Under the pieces are notes generated by a model. The model saw only the letters and a program-made list of their open reading frames with translations. It searched no databases and was not told the DNA's origin. DNA of 64,000 nucleotides from Gryllotalpicola protaetiae (GTDB lineage: Bacteria > Actinomycetota > Actinomycetes > Actinomycetales > Microbacteriaceae): NCBI RefSeq assembly GCF_003627055.1, contig NZ_CP032624.1:930001-994000 (forward strand), given 5' to 3'. Positions 39,194 through 46,927 of the stretch are shown here, one piece after another; position 1 is the stretch's first letter, and each line of letters opens with the position of its first letter. The position numbers and the translations under genes were made by a program.

Positions 39194-39679
39194 ATGGCCC
39201 CCCGACATCCAACACCACCCAGCCTGGTCGGGTGGCGCGAATGGGTCGGATTGCCGGGCCTCGAGGTCCCGTGGATCAAGGCGAAGATCGACACCGGCGC
39301 GCAGACGTCGTCGCTGCACGCGTTCGGCCTGCGCGAGTTCACGCGCGACGGCGCGCGCTGGGTGCGGTTCGAGGTGCACCCCTATCAGTACAGCGCACGC
39401 GACGGCGTGAAGGTCGAGCTGCCAGTGCACGACCGCAGGCGCGTGCGCAGTTCGACCGGGCACATCCAGACCCGCGCGGTGGTGCTGATCGAATTGCGGA
39501 TGCTTGACCGCACAATCCCCATCGAGGTGACGCTCACCCGCCGCGACGCCATGGGCTTCCGCATGCTCGTCGGCCGCGAGGCCCTGTCGAACGGCTTCCT
39601 CGTCGACCCTGCCGCGTCCTACCTCGGCGGCAAGCCCCCGCACCGGGTCCGCCGAGCGAACAATCAGGTCGTGGAATAG
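39194..39679 (+). CDS. RimB-like retropepsin/ATP-dependent zinc protease family protein
   Basis: 161 aa from ATG 39194; a TTG four codons earlier is less likely. Retropepsin-like core KAKIDTGAQTSSLHA, then STGHIQTRAVVLI, IPIEVTLTRRDAMGFRMLVGREAL and a C-terminal FLVDPAASYLGG. This is the family encoded with rimK in Pseudomonas rimBK operons, where RimB modulates or trims glutamate modification. Here it is divergent from rimK. Confidence 0.85.
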   Translation: MAPRHPTPPSLVGWREWVGLPGLEVPWIKAKIDTGAQTSSLHAFGLREFTRDGARWVRFEVHPYQYSARDGVKVELPVHDRRRVRSSTGHIQTRAVVLIELRMLDRTIPIEVTLTRRDAMGFRMLVGREALSNGFLVDPAASYLGGKPPHRVRRANNQVVE

Positions 39680-39803
39680 CGCCTCGCGCGCTACGCGTGC
39701 GGATCGGGCGCACGTGCGTCGCTCGGGCACTCTCGCCTCAAGCATCCCTATGCCCGATCGACTCATCTGCGCCCGATCGGCCCACGTCCCCTAGCCTGGC
39801 CCG

Positions 39804-40124
39804 GTGATCAACCTCACCATTCGCCGACTCCACGACGACCAGGTCCAGACGGTGATCGACTGGCTCGCCGAGGTCGACGGGCCACGCCGCGACGAAGCCA
39901 TCGAGACGCTCGTCGCCGAAGGGGTGCGCCATGAGACCGCGGCGGTCCTCCGCACCGGGGACGGCAGCTACCTGATCTATGCGATGGAGGCTGACGACTT
40001 CGAGCGCGTGCGCGCCGTGGGCGCAGCATCCGATGCCGACATCGACAAGAAGCACCATGAAGTGATGGCCGCCGCACTCACCGGGCGCTCCGACGTCACC
40101 CGTGTGCTCGACATCGCGCCGTGA
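39804..40124 (+). CDS. Small protein of unknown function (DUF6176-like)
   Basis: 106 aa from GTG. TAGCCT (39792-39797) lies 6 nt before it, so probably leaderless. Alpha/beta composition resembling a ferredoxin-like stress/monooxygenase dimer fold (AVLRTGDGSYLIYAMEADDFERVRAV), with a conserved-looking DIDKKHHEVM segment. No catalytic residues recognised. Convergent with the helicase gene. The 124-bp gap before it shows only short GCCCGATCG repeats. Confidence 0.65.
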   Translation: MINLTIRRLHDDQVQTVIDWLAEVDGPRRDEAIETLVAEGVRHETAAVLRTGDGSYLIYAMEADDFERVRAVGAASDADIDKKHHEVMAAALTGRSDVTRVLDIAP

Positions 40125-40134
40125 CTTGACTGTG

Positions 40135-42564
40135 CTACAGCTTCTCGATCGGGGCGATCTTGATCAGCAGCTTCTTGAAGCCGGCGCTGTCGAACTGCAC
40201 GTGCGCGATGCGCTTGGCGCCCTCGCCGGTGACCTCCTGCACGCGGCCCTCACCGAAGTCGACGTGCTTCACCCGGTCGCCCGGCAGCAGCTCGAGCCCA
40301 CTGTTGTCGCGCACCTGAGCCGTGACCTTGTTGGCCCACTCGGTCTTCGGCTTCGACAGCCCGGCCGCGGTCGCGATGGCCCGGTCAGACCCGAACCCGG
40401 GCCGCTTCGCGTTGAGCGCCCGCGACATGGTGCCGTCGCGCCCGTTCGCGGCCCCCGGCGAGCGCCGCCAGTCGATCAGCTCCCCCGGGATCTCCTGCAG
40501 ATACCGGCTCGGCATCGCCACGTTCACGTCGCCGAACTGCGCGCGCGTCATCGCGAGCGACAGGTACAGGCGCTTGCGGGCGCGGGTGATGCCGACGTAG
40601 AACAGCCGTCGCTCCTCCGCCAGACCGCCCGGCTCGTTCGCCGACATACGGTGCGGGATCAGGTCCTCTTCGACGCCGGTCAGGAACACGGCGTCGAACT
40701 CGAGGCCCTTCGCCGTGTGCAGCGTCATGAGCGACACCGTGCCGGTCGAGTCGTCGAGCTCGTCGGCGGCCGCGACCAGCGACACCTCGGTGAGGAAGTC
40801 GGTGAGCGTTCCGCCCGGGTTGTTCCGCGCGAACTCCTTCGTCACGGCGACGAGCTCTTCGACGTTCTCGGCGCGCGCCTCGTCCTGTGGGTCGCGTGAG
40901 TTGCGCAGAGCGTCGAGCAGGCCGGAGCCCGCGAGCAGGTGCGTGAGGATGTCGGAGACCGGCTTCACGCCGGCAGGGTTCTCCGGGTCGGTCATCGCGG
41001 CCGACTCGTCGATCAGCTCGGACAGCCGCGTGATGGCGGCGGTCACCTTGGGACCGAGGCCGAGATCGGATGCCGAGCGCAGCGCGTCTCGGAACGTGAT
41101 GTTGTTGTCGTCGGCGAACGCCCGCAGCTGCGTCTCGGTCGCCGGCCCGATGCCGCGCTTCGGCGTGTTGAGGATGCGGCGCACCGCGAGCTCGTCTGCC
41201 GGGTTCGCCACCGTGATCAGGTAGGCCATGGCGTCTTTGATCTCGGCCCGCTCGTAGAACTTCGTGCCGCCCATGATGCGATATGGCACGGCGGAGCGGA
41301 TGAAGATCTCCTCAAGTGCACGCGTCTGCGAGTTGGTGCGATAGAAGACCGCCATGCTGTTGTAGGGCACACCGGCGCGACGCAGCGCGTCGATCTCGTC
41401 GGCGACGAACTGCGCCTCGTCGTGCCCCGAATAGCCGGTGTAGCCGACGATCTTCTCGCCGTCGCCCGAATCGGTCCACAGGTTCTTCGCCTTGCGGTCG
41501 AAGTTGTTCGAGATGACCGAGTTGGCCGCAGACAGGATGTTCTGCGTCGAGCGGTAGTTCTGCTCGAGCAGCACGACCCGCGCGCCCGGGTAGTCGTTCT
41601 CGAACTCGGTGATGTTGCGGATGTCGGCGCCGCGGAACGCGTAGATCGACTGGTCGGAGTCGCCGACGACGGTGAGCGATGCGCCGGGGATCTCGCCTGC
41701 GGCATCCGTCAGACCGTCGACGTACAGCCCGTCGATCTTCAGCTCGGCCACGAGGTGCGGCGGAACCGGCTTCGTCAGCTCGCGGATGAGTGAGTACTGC
41801 GCGTGATTCGTGTCCTGGTACTCGTCGACCAGGATGTGCCGGAAGCGGCGCTGGTAGTTCGCGGCGACGCGCGGGAACGCGCGGAACAGATACACCGTCT
41901 GCGCGATGAGGTCGTCGAAGTCGAAGGCGTTCGCGGCCCGCAGCGCCCGCGAGTACTCGCGGAAGATCTGCAGGAAGACCTGCTCGGCCGGGTCGTCGCG
42001 GTTGGCACTGCGCGCGTAGGACTCGTAGTCCTCGAGCTCGTTCTTGAGCTTCGAGATCTTCGCCGAGGCGCTCGCTGGCGTGAAGCCGAAGGTGTCGGCC
42101 TCGCTCTCCTTGATGATGCGCTTGAGCAGTGCGCGCGAGTCGCCGGAGTCGTAGATCGTGAAGTTCTCGGTGAAGCCGAACTGCTTGGCCTCGCGGCGCA
42201 GGATGCGCACGCAGGCCGAGTGGAACGTCGAGATCCACATGCCCTCGGACGCCTGCCCCAAGAGCCCCTCGACGCGCTCGCGCATCTCGCTCGCGGCCTT
42301 GTTCGTGAAGGTGATCGCGAGGATCTGGCTCGGCCACGCCTCGCGACTGCCGATCAGCCCAGCGATGCGGTGGGTGAGCACGCGGGTCTTGCCAGACCCC
42401 GCGCCCGCGACGATGAGCAGCGCCGGGCCGCGGTAGGTGACCGCCTCGCGCTGCTGCGGGTTGAGGCCCGCGAGCAGGCTCTCGTCGTCGCCCCCGCAGG
42501 GGCCTGCATCGCCGTCGACCACGATGGGCAGGCCAGTGCCCCTTGAAAATCCAGCGTCTGTCAT
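40135..42564 (-). CDS. pcrA: ATP-dependent DNA helicase PcrA/UvrD
   Basis: 809 aa superfamily 1A 3'-5' helicase. Q-motif LNPQQREAV, Walker A VAGAGSGKTRVL, TFTNKAASEMRERV, Walker B VDEYQDTN, SDQSIYAFRGAD, EQNYRST, TLHTAKGLEFDAVF and VGITRARKRLYL are all present. The C-terminal 70 residues (LLPGDRVKHVDFGEGRVQEV) are the Tudor-like domain that contacts RNA polymerase. Acts in nucleotide excision repair, conflict resolution and restart. Confidence 0.97.
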   Translation of the reverse strand: MTDAGFSRGTGLPIVVDGDAGPCGGDDESLLAGLNPQQREAVTYRGPALLIVAGAGSGKTRVLTHRIAGLIGSREAWPSQILAITFTNKAASEMRERVEGLLGQASEGMWISTFHSACVRILRREAKQFGFTENFTIYDSGDSRALLKRIIKESEADTFGFTPASASAKISKLKNELEDYESYARSANRDDPAEQVFLQIFREYSRALRAANAFDFDDLIAQTVYLFRAFPRVAANYQRRFRHILVDEYQDTNHAQYSLIRELTKPVPPHLVAELKIDGLYVDGLTDAAGEIPGASLTVVGDSDQSIYAFRGADIRNITEFENDYPGARVVLLEQNYRSTQNILSAANSVISNNFDRKAKNLWTDSGDGEKIVGYTGYSGHDEAQFVADEIDALRRAGVPYNSMAVFYRTNSQTRALEEIFIRSAVPYRIMGGTKFYERAEIKDAMAYLITVANPADELAVRRILNTPKRGIGPATETQLRAFADDNNITFRDALRSASDLGLGPKVTAAITRLSELIDESAAMTDPENPAGVKPVSDILTHLLAGSGLLDALRNSRDPQDEARAENVEELVAVTKEFARNNPGGTLTDFLTEVSLVAAADELDDSTGTVSLMTLHTAKGLEFDAVFLTGVEEDLIPHRMSANEPGGLAEERRLFYVGITRARKRLYLSLAMTRAQFGDVNVAMPSRYLQEIPGELIDWRRSPGAANGRDGTMSRALNAKRPGFGSDRAIATAAGLSKPKTEWANKVTAQVRDNSGLELLPGDRVKHVDFGEGRVQEVTGEGAKRIAHVQFDSAGFKKLLIKIAPIEKL

Positions 42565-42601
42565 TGCCGCTCAAGTCTAAATTGCCGCACCGACACAGAC
42601 G

Positions 42602-42630
42602 GGCGCCCCTTCCCGATGGAAAGGGGCGCC
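42602..42630. terminator. Terminator after the antitoxin-like gene
   Basis: GGCGCCCCTT (42602-42611) pairs perfectly with AAGGGGCGCC (42621-42630) around a 9-nt loop, 20 nt after the stop of the gene at 42650-42832. Confidence 0.75.
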
Positions 42631-42649
42631 GGCCTACTTCTGTCGACTG

Positions 42650-42832
42650 CTAGTTGCCGATCGCGTTGTCAGCTGCCTGCTGACCCTGCTTGATCTGGTC
42701 TTCGAACTTGCCGCCCGTGAGGTCGCTCGCTTTGTCAGCGGCACCGTCGAGGACGTTGTCGCTCACCTGCTCGCCCTGGTCGGTTCCGAGGAAGCCCTTG
42801 GCTTTGTCGACTGCGTCATCAAGCAATCCCAT
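42650..42832 (-). CDS. MT0933-like (Rv0909-type) antitoxin-like small protein
   Basis: 60 aa, highly charged and helical: MGLLDDAVDKAKGFLG, then LTGGKFEDQIKQGQQAADNAI. The GKF/Y-D-K-V/I-Q-A pattern matches the MT0933/Rv0909 antitoxin family; CsbD-like stress proteins are an alternative. AAAGGGG precedes the ATG. No toxin gene is adjacent (the downstream gene is the helicase), so a toxin-antitoxin role is unproven. Confidence 0.72.
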   Translation of the reverse strand: MGLLDDAVDKAKGFLGTDQGEQVSDNVLDGAADKASDLTGGKFEDQIKQGQQAADNAIGN

Positions 42833-42907
42833 TGGCGCCCCTTTCTGCTCTGGAAGTGGTGCGCCACAGATTACTCACAACAGGGGGCGTCGGGAAGAAC
42901 CATCCGT

Positions 42908-43939
42908 CTACTGCGAGGCGACGGCGTCGCGGACGACGAGGGCCAGGTCGGGGTGGTCGGCGAACACGCCGTCGACACCGGAGGACATGATGGTGCGGAA
43001 CTCGTTCTGCCAGTGCCCGAACGAACCCTTCTCGCCCTCAGTGCGGAACGGCGTGGTGAGGAACTTGTTCTCGGGCCGCAGGGTCCAGGTGAACACGGCG
43101 AGCCCCACCGCATGCGCGCGGTCGACGAGATCGGTCGTGCCGCTCTCGGCCGAGGCGTCGAGCAGCAGGCTCTTGTCGACGCTGATGCCGTCGATCGCAT
43201 CGAGTCCCTGCCGCGTCGCGAGGCCGTACATGCCGACCTCGCCGATCTCGTCGGCGTAGCTCACCGCGTCCTCCCCGTCGCGAGCGACCAGGTCGAAGGC
43301 CGCACCTTCGTGCTCGATCAGATAGATGCGAGTGCCGCGGATGCCGCGCTCGCGCACCTTGCGCAGCACCCCCTTCTCGAACGACTCGATGACGAGCCGG
43401 TTCGGCTCGTCCTGCCAGCCGAGCTGCTGAAGCTCGTCGGCGAACAGCTCATCGAGCGGCAGCCCGATCGACTCGAAGTACGTCGCGTGCTTGATCTCGG
43501 CGACGACGCCGAGCTCGCGATCGGTCGTCTCGGCGAGGTGGTCGACCAGGTCGAAGAGATGCGTCAGCCGCATGATCGGGTACTGCCCGTCGAAGCTCGC
43601 GCTCGCCTGCCTGAACGCCCCGAGCCGTTCGCGGCAACGCAGGGTCGAGAGCTCGGCCCACGTGAAGTCCTCGGTGAACCAGCCCGTCACGGGAACGCCG
43701 TCCACCTCTTTCGTGGTGCGCTTGTTCGCGAATTCTGACCGGCTCGCGACATCCGTCGTGCCGGAGATCTCGTTCTCATGCCGCAGCACCAGCACACCGT
43801 CTTTCGTCGCCACGATGTCGGGCTCGACGAAGTCGGCGCCGAGCTGGAACGCGAGCTCGTAGGCCTGTCTAGTGTGCTCCGGTCGGTAGCCGCACGCGCC
43901 CCGATGGCCGATGACGAGGGGGGAGCCGTGGGCGCGCAT
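42908..43939 (-). CDS. Glycerophosphodiester phosphodiesterase family protein
   Basis: 343 aa from ATG 43939, where TACCAT (complement of 43947-43952) ends 7 nt upstream; a GTG 15 codons earlier (43984) is the alternative. GDPD barrel: IGHRGACGYRPEHTR, the metal/acid pair VEPDIVATKDGVLVLRHE, AEIKHA, and FTWTLRPENK near the C-terminus. Hydrolyses glycerophosphodiesters to glycerol-3-P. No signal peptide visible, so cytoplasmic. Confidence 0.9.
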   Translation of the reverse strand: MRAHGSPLVIGHRGACGYRPEHTRQAYELAFQLGADFVEPDIVATKDGVLVLRHENEISGTTDVASRSEFANKRTTKEVDGVPVTGWFTEDFTWAELSTLRCRERLGAFRQASASFDGQYPIMRLTHLFDLVDHLAETTDRELGVVAEIKHATYFESIGLPLDELFADELQQLGWQDEPNRLVIESFEKGVLRKVRERGIRGTRIYLIEHEGAAFDLVARDGEDAVSYADEIGEVGMYGLATRQGLDAIDGISVDKSLLLDASAESGTTDLVDRAHAVGLAVFTWTLRPENKFLTTPFRTEGEKGSFGHWQNEFRTIMSSGVDGVFADHPDLALVVRDAVASQ

Positions 43940-43991
43940 GCCGACGATGGTAGCCACGCCGTGTTCCGGACGTGTGACGTTCACAGGCGGG

Positions 43992-45425
43992 TCATGACGC
44001 GTTGTCGGTGCGCGTGAAGCGGCAGACGGTCTCGTTATGGGTCGGGAAGCGGCCCGACTCGGCGAAGCCGTGCCCGAGCAGGCTGGCAGCGTCTTTCTGC
44101 CGCTCGCAGCCGCGGTGGCCAGGCATCACCAGCACGAGCGAGCGGATTCCCGCGAGTTGCAGGCTCCGCTCGGAAAGCGGCACCGTCGTGTCCTGGAATC
44201 TGCCGGAGACGGGGAAGCGTGCCTGTAGCGCGACATCGACGAGGCCGTCGTAGTCCTGCGGGTAGGCGTAGAGCGATTCGCGAGCGAGGCCCGGTGCAAA
44301 CAGGATCGCGTCACCCGGGCGCGCGTGGTCTCGAACGGTCTCGGCCACAAGGCGCAGATCGCTCTCGCGCGGCTTCGCGAATGGCTGACGCTGCCCGATG
44401 TACGCCGGAACCGAGACGGCCAAGAGGGTGATCGTGGCGCCGGCGACCAGACGGCGAGCCCCGAGCGCGGCGAGCGCCGCGGCGACCGCCATGGCGAGTC
44501 CCGGCATCGCGAAGGTGAGATATCGGCTCGTGAAGACGGGATCGCCGACCAGACTGACCGCGATCGTGAGGGTGAAGGGCACGACGACCCAGCAGCCGGC
44601 CAGCAGCAGCCATTCCGGACAGACGCGCCGCAGGGCGTGACGCCAGCGGAAGGCGCCCGCTGCGAGCAGGACCCACACCGCGAAGCTGTACGCCCACGAC
44701 GTCTCGCCGCTCGGCTCGGCGAGCACCGTCCAGGGCGTGAATGCGTTCTTGGGGCCGATCCACGCGATCTGCGCGCGCTCGCGCCAGCCCAGGTACAGCA
44801 CGGGGGCCGCTGCGGCGAGCGCGGCCAGCCAGGCGGCGAGCAGCGGGAGCCAGGCGCGGCGTCGGCCTGGCACCACGAGCGCGTAGAGCAGCTGGGCGAG
44901 CAGCAGCGTCGAGACGAGCAGGAAGGTGGCGACCCCGATCGCGGCGACCGCCCCCAGCGCCACCCACCACCAGCCGCCGCGATCGAGCGCGATGAGCAGC
45001 AGCAGCCACGCCGCGGCGGCGAGCGCAGCCGTCCAGGCATACGATCTCGCCTCAGTGCCGGCCCAGGTCATGCGCGGCATGACCGCGAGCAGTGCGGCGG
45101 CGAACAGACCCAGCCTCGGCCTGCCTAGCCGCTGTCCGATGAGGGCGGCGAACGCCACCGCGACGCCCACGCCGATCGCCGAGAAGCCGCGCATCGCCGG
45201 CTCGCCGAAGCCGAAGAGGCCTGACCAGTAGTGCAGCGCGACGTAGTAGACGGTGTGTCCCGCGTCGACATGGCGCATCGTGAACGGCAGCAGCTCGGCC
45301 GGGGCGAGGCGGGACGCGCGGACGGAGGCCACCTCGTCCGACCAGTACGAAGGCACCCACGAGAAGGCGAACGAGAGCACGGCGGCAAGGGCGCCCAGAA
45401 TCCATGCGCGGGCGGCGGCAGGCAC
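43992..45425 (-). CDS. GT-C superfamily membrane glycosyltransferase (GT39/GT87-like)
   Basis: 477 aa from GTG. About ten membrane helices. The first extracytoplasmic loop carries the acidic pair YWSDEVAS that GT-C enzymes use with polyprenyl-phosphate sugars, followed by HVDAGHTVYYVALHYW. The last 120 residues form a soluble domain. Likely a mannosyltransferase acting outside the membrane on cell-envelope glycans or proteins; donor and acceptor unknown. Confidence 0.8.
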   Translation of the reverse strand: MPAAARAWILGALAAVLSFAFSWVPSYWSDEVASVRASRLAPAELLPFTMRHVDAGHTVYYVALHYWSGLFGFGEPAMRGFSAIGVGVAVAFAALIGQRLGRPRLGLFAAALLAVMPRMTWAGTEARSYAWTAALAAAAWLLLLIALDRGGWWWVALGAVAAIGVATFLLVSTLLLAQLLYALVVPGRRRAWLPLLAAWLAALAAAAPVLYLGWRERAQIAWIGPKNAFTPWTVLAEPSGETSWAYSFAVWVLLAAGAFRWRHALRRVCPEWLLLAGCWVVVPFTLTIAVSLVGDPVFTSRYLTFAMPGLAMAVAAALAALGARRLVAGATITLLAVSVPAYIGQRQPFAKPRESDLRLVAETVRDHARPGDAILFAPGLARESLYAYPQDYDGLVDVALQARFPVSGRFQDTTVPLSERSLQLAGIRSLVLVMPGHRGCERQKDAASLLGHGFAESGRFPTHNETVCRFTRTDNAS

Positions 45426-45508
45426 GCCTTCAGCATCGCGTTCGCCTGGCGCGATCTCAAGGTTGCTTTACAGCCACGCCGCCGGTCCATGCGGCTAACG
45501 TCGTATCC

Positions 45509-46324
45509 ATGGCAGCGTCCAATAATCCGGCCCTGAACCGAGTCCCCGCTTTCCGCGCCGGCGGCGCGCCCCAGCCGGTCGACCCGAACACCGTCGGCGC
45601 GACCCCCGACCTCGAAGCCCTCTTCCAGGCGCGCAGCGCCGGCGCAGCCGAGACCGGCCGCATGAGCTACGAAGACACGGTCGTCAAGACCGTCGTGCTG
45701 TTCGCCGCGCTGCTCGCGACGGGTGTCGTCGCCTGGTTCGTCCCGCAGCTGACCATCATCGGCGCGATCGTCGGGCTCGTGCTCGGCCTGGTCAACGCGT
45801 TCAAGCGGAAGCCGTCGCCGGCGCTGATCATCACCTACGCCGCCGCGCAGGGCCTCTTCCTCGGCGGCATCTCGCGCATCTTCGAGACGGTCTTCGGCGG
45901 TGTCGTCGTGCAGGCCGTCATCGCGACGCTCGGCGTCTTCGGCGTCATGCTGGCGCTGTTCGCGAGCGGCAAGGTGCGCGCCTCGAACCGCCTCACCAAG
46001 GTGTTCCTCGGTGCGATGGTCGGTTACCTCGTCTACAGCCTGGTCAACGTCGGGCTGATGGTGTTCGGCGGGGTCTCCTCCGACCTGGCCTTCGGGCTCA
46101 ACTCCATGACTTTCATGGGCATCCCCTTGGGGCTGATCGTCGGCATCCTCGCCGTGCTGATGGGCGCCTACTCGCTCGTGCTCGACTTCGAGTTCATCAA
46201 GAACGGCGTAGAGAACCGCGCGCCGCGTGTCTACGGCTGGCAGGGCGCCTTCGGTCTGATGGTCACCCTCATCTGGCTCTACGTCGAGTTCCTGCGCCTC
46301 TTCGCGATCCTCTCGCGCAACTAG
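45509..46324 (+). CDS. Bax inhibitor-1/YccA family membrane protein
   Basis: 271 aa from ATG 45509; TAACGT (45496-45501) ends 7 nt upstream. A 70-residue polar N-terminus precedes seven predicted helices (TVVKTVVLFAALLATGVVAWF onward) and ends in YVEFLRLFAILSRN. It belongs to the actinobacterial YccA-like branch of the BI-1 family, described as calcium/proton leak channels in the bacterial homologue BsYetJ. Role here unknown. A strong hairpin (family A copy 2) follows. Confidence 0.88.
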   Translation: MAASNNPALNRVPAFRAGGAPQPVDPNTVGATPDLEALFQARSAGAAETGRMSYEDTVVKTVVLFAALLATGVVAWFVPQLTIIGAIVGLVLGLVNAFKRKPSPALIITYAAAQGLFLGGISRIFETVFGGVVVQAVIATLGVFGVMLALFASGKVRASNRLTKVFLGAMVGYLVYSLVNVGLMVFGGVSSDLAFGLNSMTFMGIPLGLIVGILAVLMGAYSLVLDFEFIKNGVENRAPRVYGWQGAFGLMVTLIWLYVEFLRLFAILSRN

Positions 46325-46353
46325 CCTTCGAGCACCGCGGAAGACTCGCGGTG

Positions 46354-46415
46354 AACGCCGTGTGGGGCGCACGTTTTCCTCAAAAACGTGCGCCCCACAC
46401 GCGCTCTGCCGCGTT
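46354..46415. repeat. Family A extragenic hairpin, copy 2 (bidirectional terminator)
   Basis: Perfect 18-bp stem, 46360-46377 with 46383-46400, and a five-base loop. The TTTT/AAAA at the stem tip makes it usable in both directions. Flanks AACGCCG and TGCCGCGTT match copy 1 at 35676-35735, while stem bases differ in paired fashion. Lies between convergent genes. Confidence 0.85.
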
Positions 46416-46438
46416 TCCCGCTGGAGCGCGCATTCGAC

Positions 46439-46774
46439 TCAGGCGAGCTCAGGGGCGTCGAGCGCGTCGAGCAGTTCGAGCGCCTCGTCGGTGCGGCCGA
46501 GGTTCCGCAGGGTGCTCGCGAGCTGGATCGTCACCTGATGCGCGCGCTCAGGCGCCAGCCCCGCGGCGAGCGCCGCCCGATAGGGGCCGACGGCCTCTGC
46601 CTCAAGACCGAGCGAGTCGTGCACGCCGCCCCATTCGGCGAGCGCCTCGGGGTCGCCAGCTGGCCGCTTGGCGACAAGAGCGCGCATCCTGCGCAGGCAT
46701 CCGTCGGCATCACTGTCATCGAACTCTGCCCAGAACGCGTCGATCTTCGCCTGCCACTCGTCGTGCTCGCTCAT
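46439..46774 (-). CDS. Tetratricopeptide-repeat protein, possibly C-terminally truncated
   Basis: 111 aa. Two TPR-like helix pairs: LAEWGGVHDSLGLEAEAVGPYRAALAAGL and IQLASTLRNLGRTDEALELLDAL. The start SEHDEWQAKIDAFWAEFDDSDADG is characteristic of an actinobacterial TPR family whose members, as I recall, are nearer 150 aa. This copy stops after the second TPR, about 25 bp from the family A repeat, so repeat-associated truncation is possible. Protein-protein interaction role expected; partner unknown. Confidence 0.7.
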   Translation of the reverse strand: MSEHDEWQAKIDAFWAEFDDSDADGCLRRMRALVAKRPAGDPEALAEWGGVHDSLGLEAEAVGPYRAALAAGLAPERAHQVTIQLASTLRNLGRTDEALELLDALDAPELA

Positions 46775-46796
46775 GCGCCCAGCCTCTCAACCCGCC

Positions 46797-46921
46797 CGGT
46801 CGTCACCAAGTCATGCTCACCCGGGCCGAAACGTGACTTGGTGACGACCGCGCGAGCCGCTCCCCCTCGAGTCGTCGAAAAGTCAGCCCAACGCCGCGCC
46901 GAAGCCGACTTTGTGACGACC
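46797..46921. repeat. Two tandem extragenic palindromes, family B copies 3 and 4
   Basis: Copy 3: GGTCGTCACCAAGTCA (46798-46813) pairs perfectly with TGACTTGGTGACGACC (46834-46849). Copy 4: GTCGTCGAAAAGTC (46871-46884) with GACTTTGTGACGACC (46907-46921), two mismatches. Same pair layout as 13328-13453. It fills the gap between the TPR start and the sigma-factor stop. Confidence 0.75.
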
Positions 46922-46927
46922 TGGCGG

